A stretch of DNA of 64,000 nt from Haloarchaeobius sp. FL176. Lineage in GTDB: Archaea > Halobacteriota > Halobacteria > Halobacteriales > Natrialbaceae. The translations under genes were made by a program, and so were the position numbers. Below the pieces are notes generated by a model that had not been told where the DNA came from, did no database searches, and worked only from the letters and a program-made list of their open reading frames with translations. This document shows positions 7,398 through 16,069 of the stretch, in pieces. Each line of letters opens with the position of its first letter. The stretch's first letter is position 1. The DNA is taken from assembly GCF_024609245.1 (NCBI RefSeq), contig NZ_JANJYH010000016.1, forward strand, positions 1-64,000, read 5' to 3'.

Positions 7398-9182
7398 GAA
7401 ATCCGCACTGGCCCCGACAGAGTACCTCCTTATCCGATTCCAGTCTCCTTCTTCAGCAGCGTGAGCGTATTGTCGGCCGTCACAATCGGCGCGTGTTCGT
7501 ACTCACCAGTCAACTCGACTTGGACAAGTAAATCGACTGCTCGCCAAATCGAGTACAACAGACACGCAAACGCGAAGTAGAAGAATCGGAGCCCGAAATC
7601 CGTCGACGTCGTCGCAGCCATGAATCGTTTGATCGACCGATAGCCACTCTCAATCTCCCACCGGTAGCCGTACTCACTGAGAAAACCACCACCCCGGTTG
7701 GACATGAACACCGAGTACTGTCGATGGTCGTCGTGCTCAGAGTCTTCTTTCCGGCGATAGATCAGCGTCGTCTCGTGCCACTCGTTCTTGCCAAGATGGA
7801 GCTTGCGGTCGGTCTCGTACCGGTCTTGATCGCGTTGGAGGAGTCGTTTGGCCTGAGCTTTCTCACTCGTTTGCATCCGTTTCGGCACGACGTAGGACAG
7901 TCCACGCTGGCTGATCATCTCTAGAATGTGCTGGCTGTCGAACTCCCGATCCATCAGCACGTTATCGACGTGAACGAGGTCCTCAGCGGAGTCGAGCAGG
8001 TCCTTGACGATCTCCTTGCGTGACTCGCCTCGTCGAACTGGGTGGGCATCAAGCACGAGTGGAACAGCGTTGCCGACCAGCTGGACTGTCGCCCACTGGT
8101 AGGCGTATTCGTCATTCTTCTCCTTCGTTCCGATTATCTCGTCCTCGTGGCCGGTACGGTCGCCGGTAAAGGGGTCGTCCTCGGTGATGTCGATCGCGAC
8201 GATTCCAGCTCGAAAGAACTCCTCTGTCCCCGCGAGCTCGTTGATGAGCTGACGGAGTGCCTGTCGGTACATCTCGCGAATCTGATTGATGGGGAGGTCA
8301 CGAATCTGGTCGCGATGACCGTGCCCGAGTGGCGTTCGATCACGCGTCGACTCGTGGATGAAACTGCGAGCGCCCTCGTTAGCCGCTAGGTTCTCACGCA
8401 GGCCCAGATAGGTCTGTAAGCCCCAGTAGGCGTTCTCAGGAATCTCACAGCCCTCACCACGATCGAGCGAGAACGCGGGGTATACGACGCGACTGATGTG
8501 GTCGGTGACCCTCTCAGCCTTGTCGAGGATGGCCTGATCGTTTGGGACAGATTCGTCTGCGTCGTCGCCTTGATCCGGGAGGTTTCGTTCTGGGTCGCGT
8601 GGTACAGCGACACCCGCGTTCTGCGCTTTGATCAGGATTGTTCGAGCCGCTTCCTGGATCGTCTCACGGAAATCGCGCGTGAAGCGCTCGTTCCAGCCGC
8701 GCCACAATGTCGATTGATCGGGCACCGTCTCCAACTCGAGGCGTTCACAAAGTTCGGGGTGGCTATCGAGGTACTCGACGAGAGATGTTTCGTGCTGCCA
8801 TCCGTGGAGTTCTTTCAGCAAGAACATGCGAAAGAGGGTGTCCATCTCGTAGCGTGTTGACCTTCCGTAGCAGTCGTGGGCCTCGAAGCGGAAGTAGGCC
8901 AGCGGAAGTTCGCAGACGCACTGTTCGAGTGAGTTATGATTTGGGTGCGTGAACCAGACACTCGAGACGACTCGAACGTCCGATTCTAACCCACCGAGTG
9001 AGGAGCGATCGTACAGCGGTGTCGAGTCATATGCGGGCCACTCGATATGTTGGTGTGCGATTCGTCGAAAGACGCTGCGCCGAGACTCGCGAGTCGCGAC
9101 CACTACAGAAGAATAGCCCGGAGACGCTCAAGAGTTCGTCCAACCGACCAGTATAGAGAGTTCTGTGGCTCTGCTGGATTCC
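7398..9182 (-). mobile_element. Second insertion sequence (IS4-type, haloarchaeal), approximate ends
   Basis: A complete transposase gene is flanked by imperfect inverted sequences: GAAATCCGCACTGGCC (7398-7413) and, inward from the right, GGAATCCAGCAGAGCC (complement of 9167-9182). About 11-12 positions agree with one gap on each side. The ends are a best guess; no target duplication was established. Confidence 0.45.
7430..9103 (-). CDS. IS4-type DDE transposase
   Basis: A 557-residue transposase. An N-terminal domain (YEMDTLFRMFLLKELHGWQHE, about 85-105) is typical of IS4/IS5-like enzymes. The catalytic core has IVAIDITEDDPF (first Asp, about 305), VLMDREFDSQ (second Asp, about 385) and YRWEIESGYRSIKRFM, the Y-(2)-R-(3)-E-(6)-K signature of IS4-type enzymes (about 487-502). 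The frame is intact. It moves its own element and probably has no role in the neighbouring modules. Confidence 0.85.
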   Translation of the reverse strand: MVATRESRRSVFRRIAHQHIEWPAYDSTPLYDRSSLGGLESDVRVVSSVWFTHPNHNSLEQCVCELPLAYFRFEAHDCYGRSTRYEMDTLFRMFLLKELHGWQHETSLVEYLDSHPELCERLELETVPDQSTLWRGWNERFTRDFRETIQEAARTILIKAQNAGVAVPRDPERNLPDQGDDADESVPNDQAILDKAERVTDHISRVVYPAFSLDRGEGCEIPENAYWGLQTYLGLRENLAANEGARSFIHESTRDRTPLGHGHRDQIRDLPINQIREMYRQALRQLINELAGTEEFFRAGIVAIDITEDDPFTGDRTGHEDEIIGTKEKNDEYAYQWATVQLVGNAVPLVLDAHPVRRGESRKEIVKDLLDSAEDLVHVDNVLMDREFDSQHILEMISQRGLSYVVPKRMQTSEKAQAKRLLQRDQDRYETDRKLHLGKNEWHETTLIYRRKEDSEHDDHRQYSVFMSNRGGGFLSEYGYRWEIESGYRSIKRFMAATTSTDFGLRFFYFAFACLLYSIWRAVDLLVQVELTGEYEHAPIVTADNTLTLLKKETGIG

Positions 9183-9275
9183 TCAATCGCGAGCAGGGGG
9201 TGATGCAGCTAATCGTTAGATGTAGAGGAACAGTATATCGGTTAGTGAAAATTCGTTGTGTCACAGGGGACAAAT

Positions 9276-9284
9276 CTTATTCTA
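9276..9284 (+). promoter_or_regulatory. TATA-like element of the 36-residue membrane peptide gene
   Basis: CTTATTCTA centred about 26 bases before the ATG at 9306, the spacing of a leaderless haloarchaeal promoter. Confidence 0.4.
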
Positions 9285-9305
9285 CAAGAAATTCTTCTGT
9301 GACAC

Positions 9306-9416
9306 ATGGACCTGAGCTGGGCACTTCTCCTTGTTGTCGCCGTCCTCGTAATCGGGTACGGTCTTTACACTGTGTACAATCTCTCAAATTTCCTCGGGGA
9401 CTACCTTCGTTCCTGA
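9306..9416 (+). CDS. Candidate 36-residue single-pass membrane peptide
   Basis: The short frame encodes MDLSWALLLVVAVLVIGYG, a clean transmembrane helix, then a polar tail ending NFLGDYLRS. A TATA-like CTTATTCTA lies about 26 bases upstream, consistent with a leaderless transcript. The fit of membrane helix, start and promoter makes it more likely than a chance frame, but no family is recognised. It sits alone between the second IS and the isomerase gene, so no partner is evident. Confidence 0.4.
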   Translation: MDLSWALLLVVAVLVIGYGLYTVYNLSNFLGDYLRS

Positions 9417-9619
9417 CAACCAAATTCTGGTGTTCTTGCTTCCGTATACCCGGTACATTCGCACACCTACTGAACGGTTATTTCACGACGAATTCGCTGG
9501 TGAGAACCCGCCTCGTTGTGGTGCGTAGTTCGGTAAGTACAGGTTGGACAGATATCGGAGTCGGCTCTCTCTTTCCCGCTGTTGTTCTATCCGTCCTGCT
9601 GAGACTGGGGAATCCGGGA
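9417..9619. other. Spacer downstream of the isomerase gene
   Basis: About 200 bases between the short membrane peptide and the 3' end of the isomerase gene. No further gene, repeat or structured element was recognised. Confidence 0.4.
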
Positions 9620-10702
9620 CTACTCGCTACTGGTTCGTTGTTCCACGTACTCGCGCGTCTTTCCGTGCAACACGTACTCCACCTGCTGGAGCTCGTCGAT
9701 CGACCCCGAGCCGGTGACGAACATCGCTGTTCGCAGCTCGGCGATCAGGTCCCCGACGCGTTCGATGACAGCGTCTGGCCCGTCTGTAGCTGGTTTCAGG
9801 AATGGTTTCGCCAACCCGCCGGCGCGGGCACCCAGGGCAATCGCTTTTGCCACGTCCAATCCCGTTCGGACACCACCACTCGCAATGACGCAGTCGTGTT
9901 CGGCAACACACTCGATCGTGCTTGCAGCGGTTGGAATGCCCCATTCTCGGAACAGGGTGCCGATTTGTTTCTGTCGCGGCGCGTTCGCGGCTGCTGCGCG
10001 ATAGGCTTCGATCCCGGACCACGTCGTTCCGCCTTTGCCAGCGACGTCGAGAGCGTCAACGCCTGCCGCAGTTAGCTCTCGGGCAGTCTCCCCGGAGATG
10101 CCGTTGCCCGTTTCCTTGACGATAATCGGCACCGAGAGTGCCTCGGACACTCGTTCGATCGCAGCTACACAGTTCCGGCCATCGACGTCGCCTTCTGGTT
10201 GGGTGGCTTCCTGGAGGAAGTTCAGGTGGACCGCGAGCGCGTCGGCGTCGATCATCTCGACTGCCTGCTCGACCATTTCGATGTCGTACTCTCGGAGCTG
10301 TGCAGCGCCGAGGTTCCCGTAGATGAACGCATCGGGTGCGGCATCGCGGACGACGGTGTACGATTCGAGGACGCGTTCGTCGTCGAGTTCGAGGCCTGCT
10401 CGCTGGCTACCGAGACCCATGGCGATACCGGTTTCGCTGGCGGCCCGGGCCAGCGCCCGATTGATCTCCGTCGTGTTGTGGTGCCCGCCAGTCATGCTCT
10501 CGATGAAGATTGGGGCAGAGAGGTCGTGACCCAGGAAGTCGATGGAGGGGTCGATCGCGTCGTAATCGAGTTCCGGAAGCGCGTTGTGGACGAGGTGGAC
10601 GTCGTCGAAGCCCGTGCCTGTCGTTTCGACGTCCCGCTCTTGGACGATTTGAAGGTGGTCGTCTTTTCGGTCTTCAGTCTGCGTGGAGTCCTGCGCCGTC
10701 AT
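9620..10702 (-). CDS. fni: Type 2 isopentenyl-diphosphate delta-isomerase
   Basis: A 360-residue FMN- and NADPH-dependent enzyme interconverting isopentenyl and dimethylallyl diphosphate, the building units of archaeal ether lipids. The start at [17 protein letters not shown] gives the conserved N-terminal RKxDH substrate-binding motif. Other family motifs are [65 protein letters not shown] and [21 protein letters not shown] (flavin phosphate site). Upstream residues to 10759 lack family similarity and are excluded. It is full length with no broken motif. An isoprenoid gene beside an integrase, IS and partition genes is unexpected and may be a second, carried copy. Confidence 0.92.
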   Translation of the reverse strand: MTAQDSTQTEDRKDDHLQIVQERDVETTGTGFDDVHLVHNALPELDYDAIDPSIDFLGHDLSAPIFIESMTGGHHNTTEINRALARAASETGIAMGLGSQRAGLELDDERVLESYTVVRDAAPDAFIYGNLGAAQLREYDIEMVEQAVEMIDADALAVHLNFLQEATQPEGDVDGRNCVAAIERVSEALSVPIIVKETGNGISGETARELTAAGVDALDVAGKGGTTWSGIEAYRAAAANAPRQKQIGTLFREWGIPTAASTIECVAEHDCVIASGGVRTGLDVAKAIALGARAGGLAKPFLKPATDGPDAVIERVGDLIAELRTAMFVTGSGSIDELQQVEYVLHGKTREYVEQRTSSE

Positions 10703-11017
10703 TAGTCGGGTTTGTACAAGAGATGGGAAAACAATACTGTTGTATCGACTCTCCCCCATCCTAACTATTCTTGAAATGATAATATTCAGGGGTCGCTATG
10801 TGTCTGTATTCAGCATTGCGCTGCTATACGACGTAAATTGACAGAGATACCAGTGATAAGTTCGCGTCTCTACTTAATGGGCGTTGTGGGCGAGAGTAGT
10901 GTGTAATTAAGGCACGTAACAAAGCTATCCTCTGCGGTCGGGCCCGTTTGTAAACACTACAGTGACCCGGTTCCGTGGCAAACATTTATGGTTTCCAGTT
11001 TCGTAACTCTACACAAG
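10703..11017. other. Divergent promoter region, fni / winged-helix gene
   Basis: 315 bases without a gene. A TATA-like CATTTATGG (10984-10992) precedes the rightward ATG at 11018 by about 30 bases. No operator palindrome was recognised. Confidence 0.4.
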
Positions 11018-11641
11018 ATGAGTTACGATACAGAACACGTGCGAAACGCGGGGGACACTCCAGGAACCATCACTGGAATTCCGACGTTCGCAGAATTACT
11101 TGAGAACCCGTCCCTCGCGGACCTCTATACATCGATTAGACAGGCAGAGACTGCAACAGGTCCCGAACTCGTCGAAACAACGACCGTCTCCAAAAAGACG
11201 GTGTACGACTACTTGCATAAACTGGAGCAGGCGGGCCTGATCAGCAAGGTTGGCGACGAGACCGGGACTGCCGTATACACCGCTCAGGAGTTCGAGCTAA
11301 CGTTGACGGTCCGTGAGACGGAAGTCTCGATCACTCCCAAAATCATCGAGGTAATCGCCCAGAAAAACGAGTACCCAGCGATCGAACGAGTCCTCGAAGA
11401 CTACGGCATCGTCACGTTCGCGCTCGCATACGATCTCGTGAACGCACACAGTGAGGGCGAGGTCACAATCCGGCAAATCGCGAGCCTCACAGATCTCTCT
11501 CCTGGAACTACGTATGATCTCGTCGAAGCGCTCTATTCGGTTCTCGACCTCGGTGATGACGATTCGACCCCGACGACGTACACACCGGATGAGTTCGATG
11601 CGGAGGGGGGCGATCTCCTCGAGGAATACGCCGATAAGTGA
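11018..11641 (+). CDS. Winged-helix protein paired with a PIN-domain gene
   Basis: A 207-residue protein with two helix-turn-helix-like parts. Residues about 35-75 include TTTVSKKTVYDYLHKLEQAGLIS, and a second unit near 145-180 reads IRQIASLTDLSPGTTYDLVEAL. The ATG at 11018 (MSYDTEHVRN) is preferred over the codon at 10988 because the TATA-like element is then well spaced. Its stop overlaps the start of the next gene (GTGA), so both are made together. With a PIN protein downstream it resembles an antitoxin/repressor, but this is inferred from arrangement only. Confidence 0.7.
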   Translation: MSYDTEHVRNAGDTPGTITGIPTFAELLENPSLADLYTSIRQAETATGPELVETTTVSKKTVYDYLHKLEQAGLISKVGDETGTAVYTAQEFELTLTVRETEVSITPKIIEVIAQKNEYPAIERVLEDYGIVTFALAYDLVNAHSEGEVTIRQIASLTDLSPGTTYDLVEALYSVLDLGDDDSTPTTYTPDEFDAEGGDLLEEYADK

Positions 11642-12210
11642 ACCGAGCGAGGATGTATACTGCGAACATTGCGGACACGGTGATGTTTCGGAACTTGGGG
11701 AAGCACCCCAGTCCACACCTACAATCGCTCAAGAGTGCCGTAGAGGAAGCTGGAACTGAAGTTTGGGTGCCAGCAGCGGTCTACCACGAGCTGGCGGATA
11801 CCGGGAGTGCCGACTCACCGACGAATCCATACCTCGATACGGCTATCGAAGAAGGGTGGCTTCGGGTAGCCACACCGCTACCAGGTGATCGTACAGCGGG
11901 ATTCGAGAGTAGTGCTGGACCGGTTGAGAAAGCACGGTTCGTTGCAGATGAGTTTCTCAACCAGCAGAGCAAGTATCCAGAGACGAACAACTGGCAGGAC
12001 GCGGCGGTGGTCGCGTTGGCAGTTCGATTGTTCGATGCGAATGCTCGAATCCGTGTGATCACTCACACAGCGGACGAAAATCTGGCAAAGGCGTGCGCTC
12101 GTATCCCTCCGGAATTCGGATACTACGATATCAAGTCCCGATACTACAACCCACCCCAAACAGCGAAGGTTGAGTTTCCAACCGTTGGCCAGCTCACGTG
12201 GAGTGAGTAG
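11638..12210 (+). CDS. PIN-like nuclease domain protein, putative toxin
   Basis: A 190-residue protein with PIN-like features: a strand-helix N terminus (TVMFRNLGKHPSPHLQSLKS), VWVPAAVYHELAD (second acidic position), NWQDAAVVALAVRL and VITHTADENLAKAC, which supply Asp/Glu residues for a metal site. PIN domains are Mg-dependent RNases, often toxins. The GTG at 11638 overlaps the upstream stop; ATG at 11653 is an alternative. The first PIN Asp is not at its usual strand-1 place, so catalysis is uncertain. Confidence 0.65.
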   Translation: MNRARMYTANIADTVMFRNLGKHPSPHLQSLKSAVEEAGTEVWVPAAVYHELADTGSADSPTNPYLDTAIEEGWLRVATPLPGDRTAGFESSAGPVEKARFVADEFLNQQSKYPETNNWQDAAVVALAVRLFDANARIRVITHTADENLAKACARIPPEFGYYDIKSRYYNPPQTAKVEFPTVGQLTWSE

Positions 12211-12817
12211 AGAGCATTTTGGCGGTTAGACCAGTATTAGCACGTTTACGACTTTAATGTCAACGTCAGCGCGATGTACTGGTCGCCTTGGAATGGGTAG
12301 CTTCCCGGCTTTCTGTGATTAGAAGTAAAATCGACGAAAATGTCGAAGGATCACCTTGTCCATAGCCACAAACCAGTCCGAGAACCGTATGCATTGAGAA
12401 GGCCGGTCTCATCTTCTGTTCCGGCGCGGGCGTATGTCGATTTCTGAGAAAAGCGAACGGCCATAGACACAGAAACCACGGTGTTCGAACGGCCTGCCAT
12501 GGATATAGACGCGGATAGAGGCCATGTCTCAGCCGGAGTTACGTACCCCAACACCGATTCCATCCCGTGTCCGTATGCCACACTCTTCTGCAAGAAAAAC
12601 GGACAGCCCTGGACACAGCTGGCGCTACGTCACCTCGAGATTGAGTGAGCTACATCCCGATTGCCAGCTGGATTTCCCAAGAACAATTTGGCACGCTCTT
12701 AACCAACAATATTATTCTGTAGGTTAATTTGAGCTTCTACTGCTGGTTGATTCTGAGTAGCACGCAGTTCGACACAGAGATGCTGTACCGTGTACTACGA
12801 CCGGCTCTCTGCTGCAG
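12211..12817. other. Spacer with possible gene remnant
   Basis: About 600 bases between the PIN gene and the partition repeats. A frame open from about 12448 to 12648 with an upstream stop and a possible frameshift near 12440 suggests a decayed small gene. Nothing else was recognised. Confidence 0.35.
12499..12648 (+). CDS. Short 49-codon frame, possible gene remnant
   Basis: ATG at 12499 to TGA at 12646. It encodes an acidic start (MDIDADRGHVSAG), two Cys in SIPCPYATLFCKK, and ends RHLEIE. The frame is open without a start for a further 17 codons upstream. No family or promoter was recognised; it may be the tail of a decayed gene. Confidence 0.25.
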   Translation: MDIDADRGHVSAGVTYPNTDSIPCPYATLFCKKNGQPWTQLALRHLEIE

Positions 12818-12914
12818 CTATCTGTCATAGATATCTGTACCAAACATCTGTAATAACTGGATAGGGCCACCCACCGGAGATGTCGGCAATACATCCATCC
12901 GCTACTGAAGCCAG

Positions 12915-12930
12915 TTACAGATATCTGTAA
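12915..12930. promoter_or_regulatory. 16-bp perfect palindrome within the partition repeats
   Basis: TTACAGATATCTGTAA, the most complete unit of the cluster and a symmetric dimer-binding site by appearance. A further half-site (TAGATATCC) follows directly. Confidence 0.55.
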
Positions 12931-13072
12931 TAGATATCCAAGACAGGTGCCCGTAACCACTATTCTGGGCAGTATGGTCAGGCACCCAAGACAGATAACC
13001 ATACAGAACATCATATACAGACATCTACTACAGATACTTGTTACAGACATTCTGCTGTATTGTCTGACACAG

Positions 13073-13081
13073 ATTTATGAT
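13073..13081 (+). promoter_or_regulatory. TATA element of the parA operon
   Basis: TTTATGATA, about 25-32 bases before the ATG at 13105 and embedded in the repeat cluster, so a protein on the repeats could block transcription. Confidence 0.45.
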
Positions 13082-13104
13082 ACAGCAGCCAAAACGAGTG
13101 ACGT

Positions 13105-14100
13105 ATGATAACGGCCGTGGTCTACTCAGAATCGGGCGGAACCTACAAAACCACGATGACGGCCAACCTCGCCGTCGCGCTGGAACGGATGGGTCAGAAC
13201 ACACTCGTTTTAGATCTGGACCCACAGGAAGGGAACCTGACGAGCCTATTCGACGCTGGTGAGAAACGGAGCGACCCAGAGGCGGACAATCTGGTAAAGC
13301 ACATCCTCGACATGCCGGACGGGGAGTTCGACGACCTCATAGAGACGACGGATGAGGGTGTCGACATCATCCCGAGCCACGATATGCTCGGGGATTTCAC
13401 CTCGAATCTGGAGCAGAAAATCTCGTACGAGACGGGGATGAAAAACATGAGTCGGGAGGAATATCCCCGCTTCGAGCTGCTTTACGATCTCCTCTGGGAG
13501 AAGCAGAAGTTGCAGGAGCAGTACGACGCGGTACTCATCGACCCGAACGCACGTGCGGAAGATCTCCTCTACAACGCGATATACGCGCTCAGAACGCTCG
13601 TGGCACCAGTCAAGCCTGCAGGCAAGGGTAACCTGAGTCTGGAGGGACTCGAGGAACTCGTCGGGAACATGAGCACTCAGCTCGAAATCGAGATTGGGCT
13701 CTCTTGCGTTGTCCCCTCTGGTGTTGGGCAGACGAACGCGCATCAACAGTACCAGCAACAGTTCGAAAACACGGAGGCTTTCGATACGCCAGTCACGATC
13801 GGAAACCGCGAGAGCCTCATGGACGCTATGTGGGAAGCCAGAGGATCTGCGTTCAAGGTCGTCGAGGAACGGTGGAAGACCTTCGAACGAGATGGTGGGA
13901 TGGTAAGCGAGCCCGGACAGCGACGGGTACGGGATAGAGAAATCGATACGCTCCAGAGTCTCTACGAACTCGCCTGGTTCATCGCGACGGAAACGTTCGA
14001 TGCTGAGGTCGACCCGGTGCTTGAGTTGAACATCGAGGATTACGAGACGCGGACCATCGATCTGCAAGCTGACGAGGGAACGGAGGCGACTACCGCATGA
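13105..14100 (+). CDS. ParA/Soj-like partition ATPase
   Basis: A 331-residue P-loop ATPase that moves plasmid or chromosome copies apart. The N-terminal SESGGTYKTTMTANLAVAL (about 8-26) is a ParA-type Walker A, but the signature Lys before GG in KGGxxKTT is Ser/Glu here, so the cross-dimer ATP contact may differ. LVLDLDPQEGNLT (about 34-46) is Walker A'. VLIDPNARAEDLL (Walker B region, about 145) matches the ParA fold. The C-terminal part has helices and an acidic tail. It overlaps its partner gene by ATGA. The upstream repeats support a partition role. It suggests the region is, or derives from, an extrachromosomal replicon. Confidence 0.8.
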   Translation: MITAVVYSESGGTYKTTMTANLAVALERMGQNTLVLDLDPQEGNLTSLFDAGEKRSDPEADNLVKHILDMPDGEFDDLIETTDEGVDIIPSHDMLGDFTSNLEQKISYETGMKNMSREEYPRFELLYDLLWEKQKLQEQYDAVLIDPNARAEDLLYNAIYALRTLVAPVKPAGKGNLSLEGLEELVGNMSTQLEIEIGLSCVVPSGVGQTNAHQQYQQQFENTEAFDTPVTIGNRESLMDAMWEARGSAFKVVEERWKTFERDGGMVSEPGQRRVRDREIDTLQSLYELAWFIATETFDAEVDPVLELNIEDYETRTIDLQADEGTEATTA

Positions 14101-14579
14101 ACAATTTCAAATCCGGTTCAGGGAACCTCGATTTCGGGGGCGATGAGAGCGACGAGAAGCCAGGAAAAGACGAGGAAGAGCTGAATGTCGAGTCAGTTGC
14201 TGAAGAAGGAGCTGACCAGAGAGACCAGGAATCACCTGTAATCGCAGATACCCCCTCAATAGAACAGGAACGTCCTCCTACTAATTCTCGCGATTCAACT
14301 ACTGAAGACTCCGATGCCAGCGGAGGTCAACAGCCTGAGTATCCATACTTCATCCGGCGGAACAACGTGGGGGATGAACGTGACAAGCGCCTGGAGCTCC
14401 ACGTTCGACAGAAAGTTGCGAATCAAGAAGCCGAGTTTCGAAACGAACTCGCTGCTCAACTAGGGACAGGAGACATCTCGAAAACGGATGCTCGTGAATT
14501 TGCCCTACTCGCAGCGTTTGAACACCCGGAGCGAGTCGCGGAGCTAATGCAGGAAGAGGGGTTCGGCGCGCTTGAGTAA
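14097..14579 (+). CDS. Putative ParA partner (centromere-binding) protein
   Basis: A 160-residue protein. The first 80 residues are acidic, Ser/Glu-rich and probably disordered. The last 75 (YPYFIRRNNVGDERDKRLELHV onward) are compact and mixed-charge, fitting a small DNA-binding domain. Its position directly after parA with an ATGA overlap is that of a ParB-like partner. No ParB, CopG or AbrB motif is certain, so function rests on context. Confidence 0.5.
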   Translation: MNNFKSGSGNLDFGGDESDEKPGKDEEELNVESVAEEGADQRDQESPVIADTPSIEQERPPTNSRDSTTEDSDASGGQQPEYPYFIRRNNVGDERDKRLELHVRQKVANQEAEFRNELAAQLGTGDISKTDAREFALLAAFEHPERVAELMQEEGFGALE

Positions 14580-14711
14580 TGACCGCCGTTGGTCAGTCTA
14601 GTTGGTGCTGTACTATAGCTATAATTGGCCTCCAGCCATGCCAGGCTGCGTCCGAATTTCCATTACACAAAGAGCGAAGACCTATTTATCATTGGGAGGT
14701 ATAAAGCGAGT

Positions 14712-15056
14712 ATGAGTTGGAGTTGGTTCGAACGAGCGAGAGACAATGATACGAACTGGATGGAGCGTCTATCTCAATCAAAAGATCGTCCCACCTTCGA
14801 GGAGATCCAATCTGCTGCCGAAGAAGTCCGTGATATATCCGGGGGTAGGCTCGGAATCGATACTTATGACCCCTACACCGGCGAAACCTACACCAACGAA
14901 TTCCGAGTGTACGAGACCGATGATTCAACGATTATCGGCGGCGACGGCCAAATCCGCATATTTGTCCTCCCGGATCTTACGGCTGGACACTTCGACACAC
15001 AGGGCGGGACCGATAGAATGCCAGATATAGTTCTCGGTTTCGATATACAAAAATAG
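14712..15056 (+). CDS. Uncharacterised 114-residue acidic protein
   Basis: The frame starting MSWSWFERARDND encodes a soluble, acidic protein with a strand-rich second half (YETDDSTIIGGDGQIRIFVLPDL). The ATG at 14712 is preferred over the codon at 14625 because GGAGGT lies 13 bases upstream and the added residues are basic and unlike haloarchaeal protein. I do not recognise a family. It lies downstream of the partition genes with its own short leader. Confidence 0.5.
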   Translation: MSWSWFERARDNDTNWMERLSQSKDRPTFEEIQSAAEEVRDISGGRLGIDTYDPYTGETYTNEFRVYETDDSTIIGGDGQIRIFVLPDLTAGHFDTQGGTDRMPDIVLGFDIQK

Positions 15057-15181
15057 AGAAGCTTACTCAGCGACTGATTGAACGGCTATTATACGAAAAC
15101 AGTAGTTTCGTTCTATGACACCTTCGGAGTTTGGCAAAGTATAGCCCCACTCATTGCCAAGGTCGTTAATCTGGATTCAGA

Positions 15182-15433
15182 TCACGAATGACGGCCAATA
15201 TGATAGACGACTCCCCAGAGAAACGAGAGGACAACCATCACGACGAGGCTCCCAGCAAACTGTTCGTTCACAGGGATTGACGCTCCAGTAATAGACTATG
15301 TTTTCCGGATCGTAAAGAGCGCGAATTCGCCCAGTGGAGGAAGAAAGTCCCATACGAACTTCGAAAGAATGGTTCCGATGATTAACGATGCGAATGTAGC
15401 AAACCCGTGGGATGCACCTGAGCTCGCGGGCAT
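15182..15433 (-). pseudogene. Small two-helix membrane protein gene with in-frame amber codon
   Basis: One frame encodes MPASSGASHGFATFASLIIG then FVWDFLPPLGEFALFTIRKT, a TAG at 15298-15296, and in the same frame continues SITGASIPVNEQFAGSL, VVMVVLSFLWGVVYHIGRHS and a TGA. Both halves look like membrane protein, with one helix each, and they join without frameshift. I read this as a small membrane protein broken by a single nonsense mutation. The first half alone (45 residues) could still be made. Family unknown; no partner gene is evident. Confidence 0.5.
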
Positions 15434-15601
15434 ATTTGGACAATATTGGTTTTCCTCAATTATTGTTCTGCCTGAAACACACTTGGAGAGAAGAGGGGCC
15501 GGATTCAACCGCCGGGCCTTGGGGAAACAGCCAAAGGGTAAAATACGGGAAAGCGATCCGTGTGCCAACAGTACTTAGTATCAGTATAATGACCAGCAGG
15601 T

Positions 15602-16069
15602 ATGAGTCGATACTGGGTCACTTGCGGAACGCCGACAATCCCCGGGATACTAAACCCAATGACTGCAGCCTGTGACCGAGGGTTCGTTCCCGACAAAATT
15701 CACATCTTATCAAATCCGCCAGTCATGGAGTACGTTGAAGAATCTACGGAGCTAATGACTGAAGTAGTCACATCGTACGGTGGAGGTGCTGAAACGACGG
15801 TTCACGAATTGTCGCACGAGACTGATTTTACAAGTATTGTGGACTACTACCGAACACAAGTGGAGCAATCAGCAGACGACGATGAGGTAGCGATCGACGT
15901 CACGCCAGGGCGGAAGTTCATGTCCGCAATCGCTTTCCAGGCGGGTATCCAGTTCGGTGCGGACCACGTCTACTACTTCCATCGGAAGGCTGGGGGCTAC
16001 TACGGACAGTTCTATCCCGAGATTCCGCGAACAGCGACCGACCTGATCGACTTTACCGAGGTGCTGTAA
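15602..16069 (+). CDS. Stand-alone CARF-like (Rossmann) protein
   Basis: A 155-residue protein made almost only of a CARF-like domain, the fold that binds cyclic oligoadenylate in type III CRISPR accessory proteins. The pattern is a Rossmann core with DKIHILSNPP (strand 1), an EYVEESTELMTEVV helix, then VAIDVTPGRKFMSAIAFQAG (98-115; Asp99, Thr101, Gly103, Lys105) and ADHVYYFHRK. This matches the D-x-T-x-G-x-K-x-M-S motif of CARF domains. No effector domain is fused; the PIN-like gene follows with a one-base TAATG overlap and probably supplies it. No CRISPR array or cas gene is in the window. Confidence 0.6.
   Translation: MSRYWVTCGTPTIPGILNPMTAACDRGFVPDKIHILSNPPVMEYVEESTELMTEVVTSYGGGAETTVHELSHETDFTSIVDYYRTQVEQSADDDEVAIDVTPGRKFMSAIAFQAGIQFGADHVYYFHRKAGGYYGQFYPEIPRTATDLIDFTEVL

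Larger units (their letters stand above)
12818..13085. repeat. Cluster of ACAGA(T/C) repeats, putative partition centromere
   Basis: At least ten copies of ACAGAT/ACAGAC or the complement ATCTGT lie in 270 bases, many as TACAGAYATC: near 12820, 12832, 12845, 12917, 12991, 13003, 13016, 13030, 13042, 13070. They end just before the ParA gene. Iterated short motifs upstream of parA are the usual form of a plasmid centromere or autoregulatory operator, here probably bound by the ParA partner. Replication-origin iterons are an alternative, but no initiator gene is present in the window. Confidence 0.6.

Noticed and set aside
9047-10075. 342-codon rightward frame across the second IS end and the fni gene
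   Set aside because: It is antisense to fni, which has clear family motifs, and encodes Cys/Arg/Val-rich sequence typical of antisense reading in GC-rich DNA.
12818-13085. CRISPR array
   Set aside because: The repeated unit is only 6-10 bases, spacing is irregular and there are no unique equal-length spacers.
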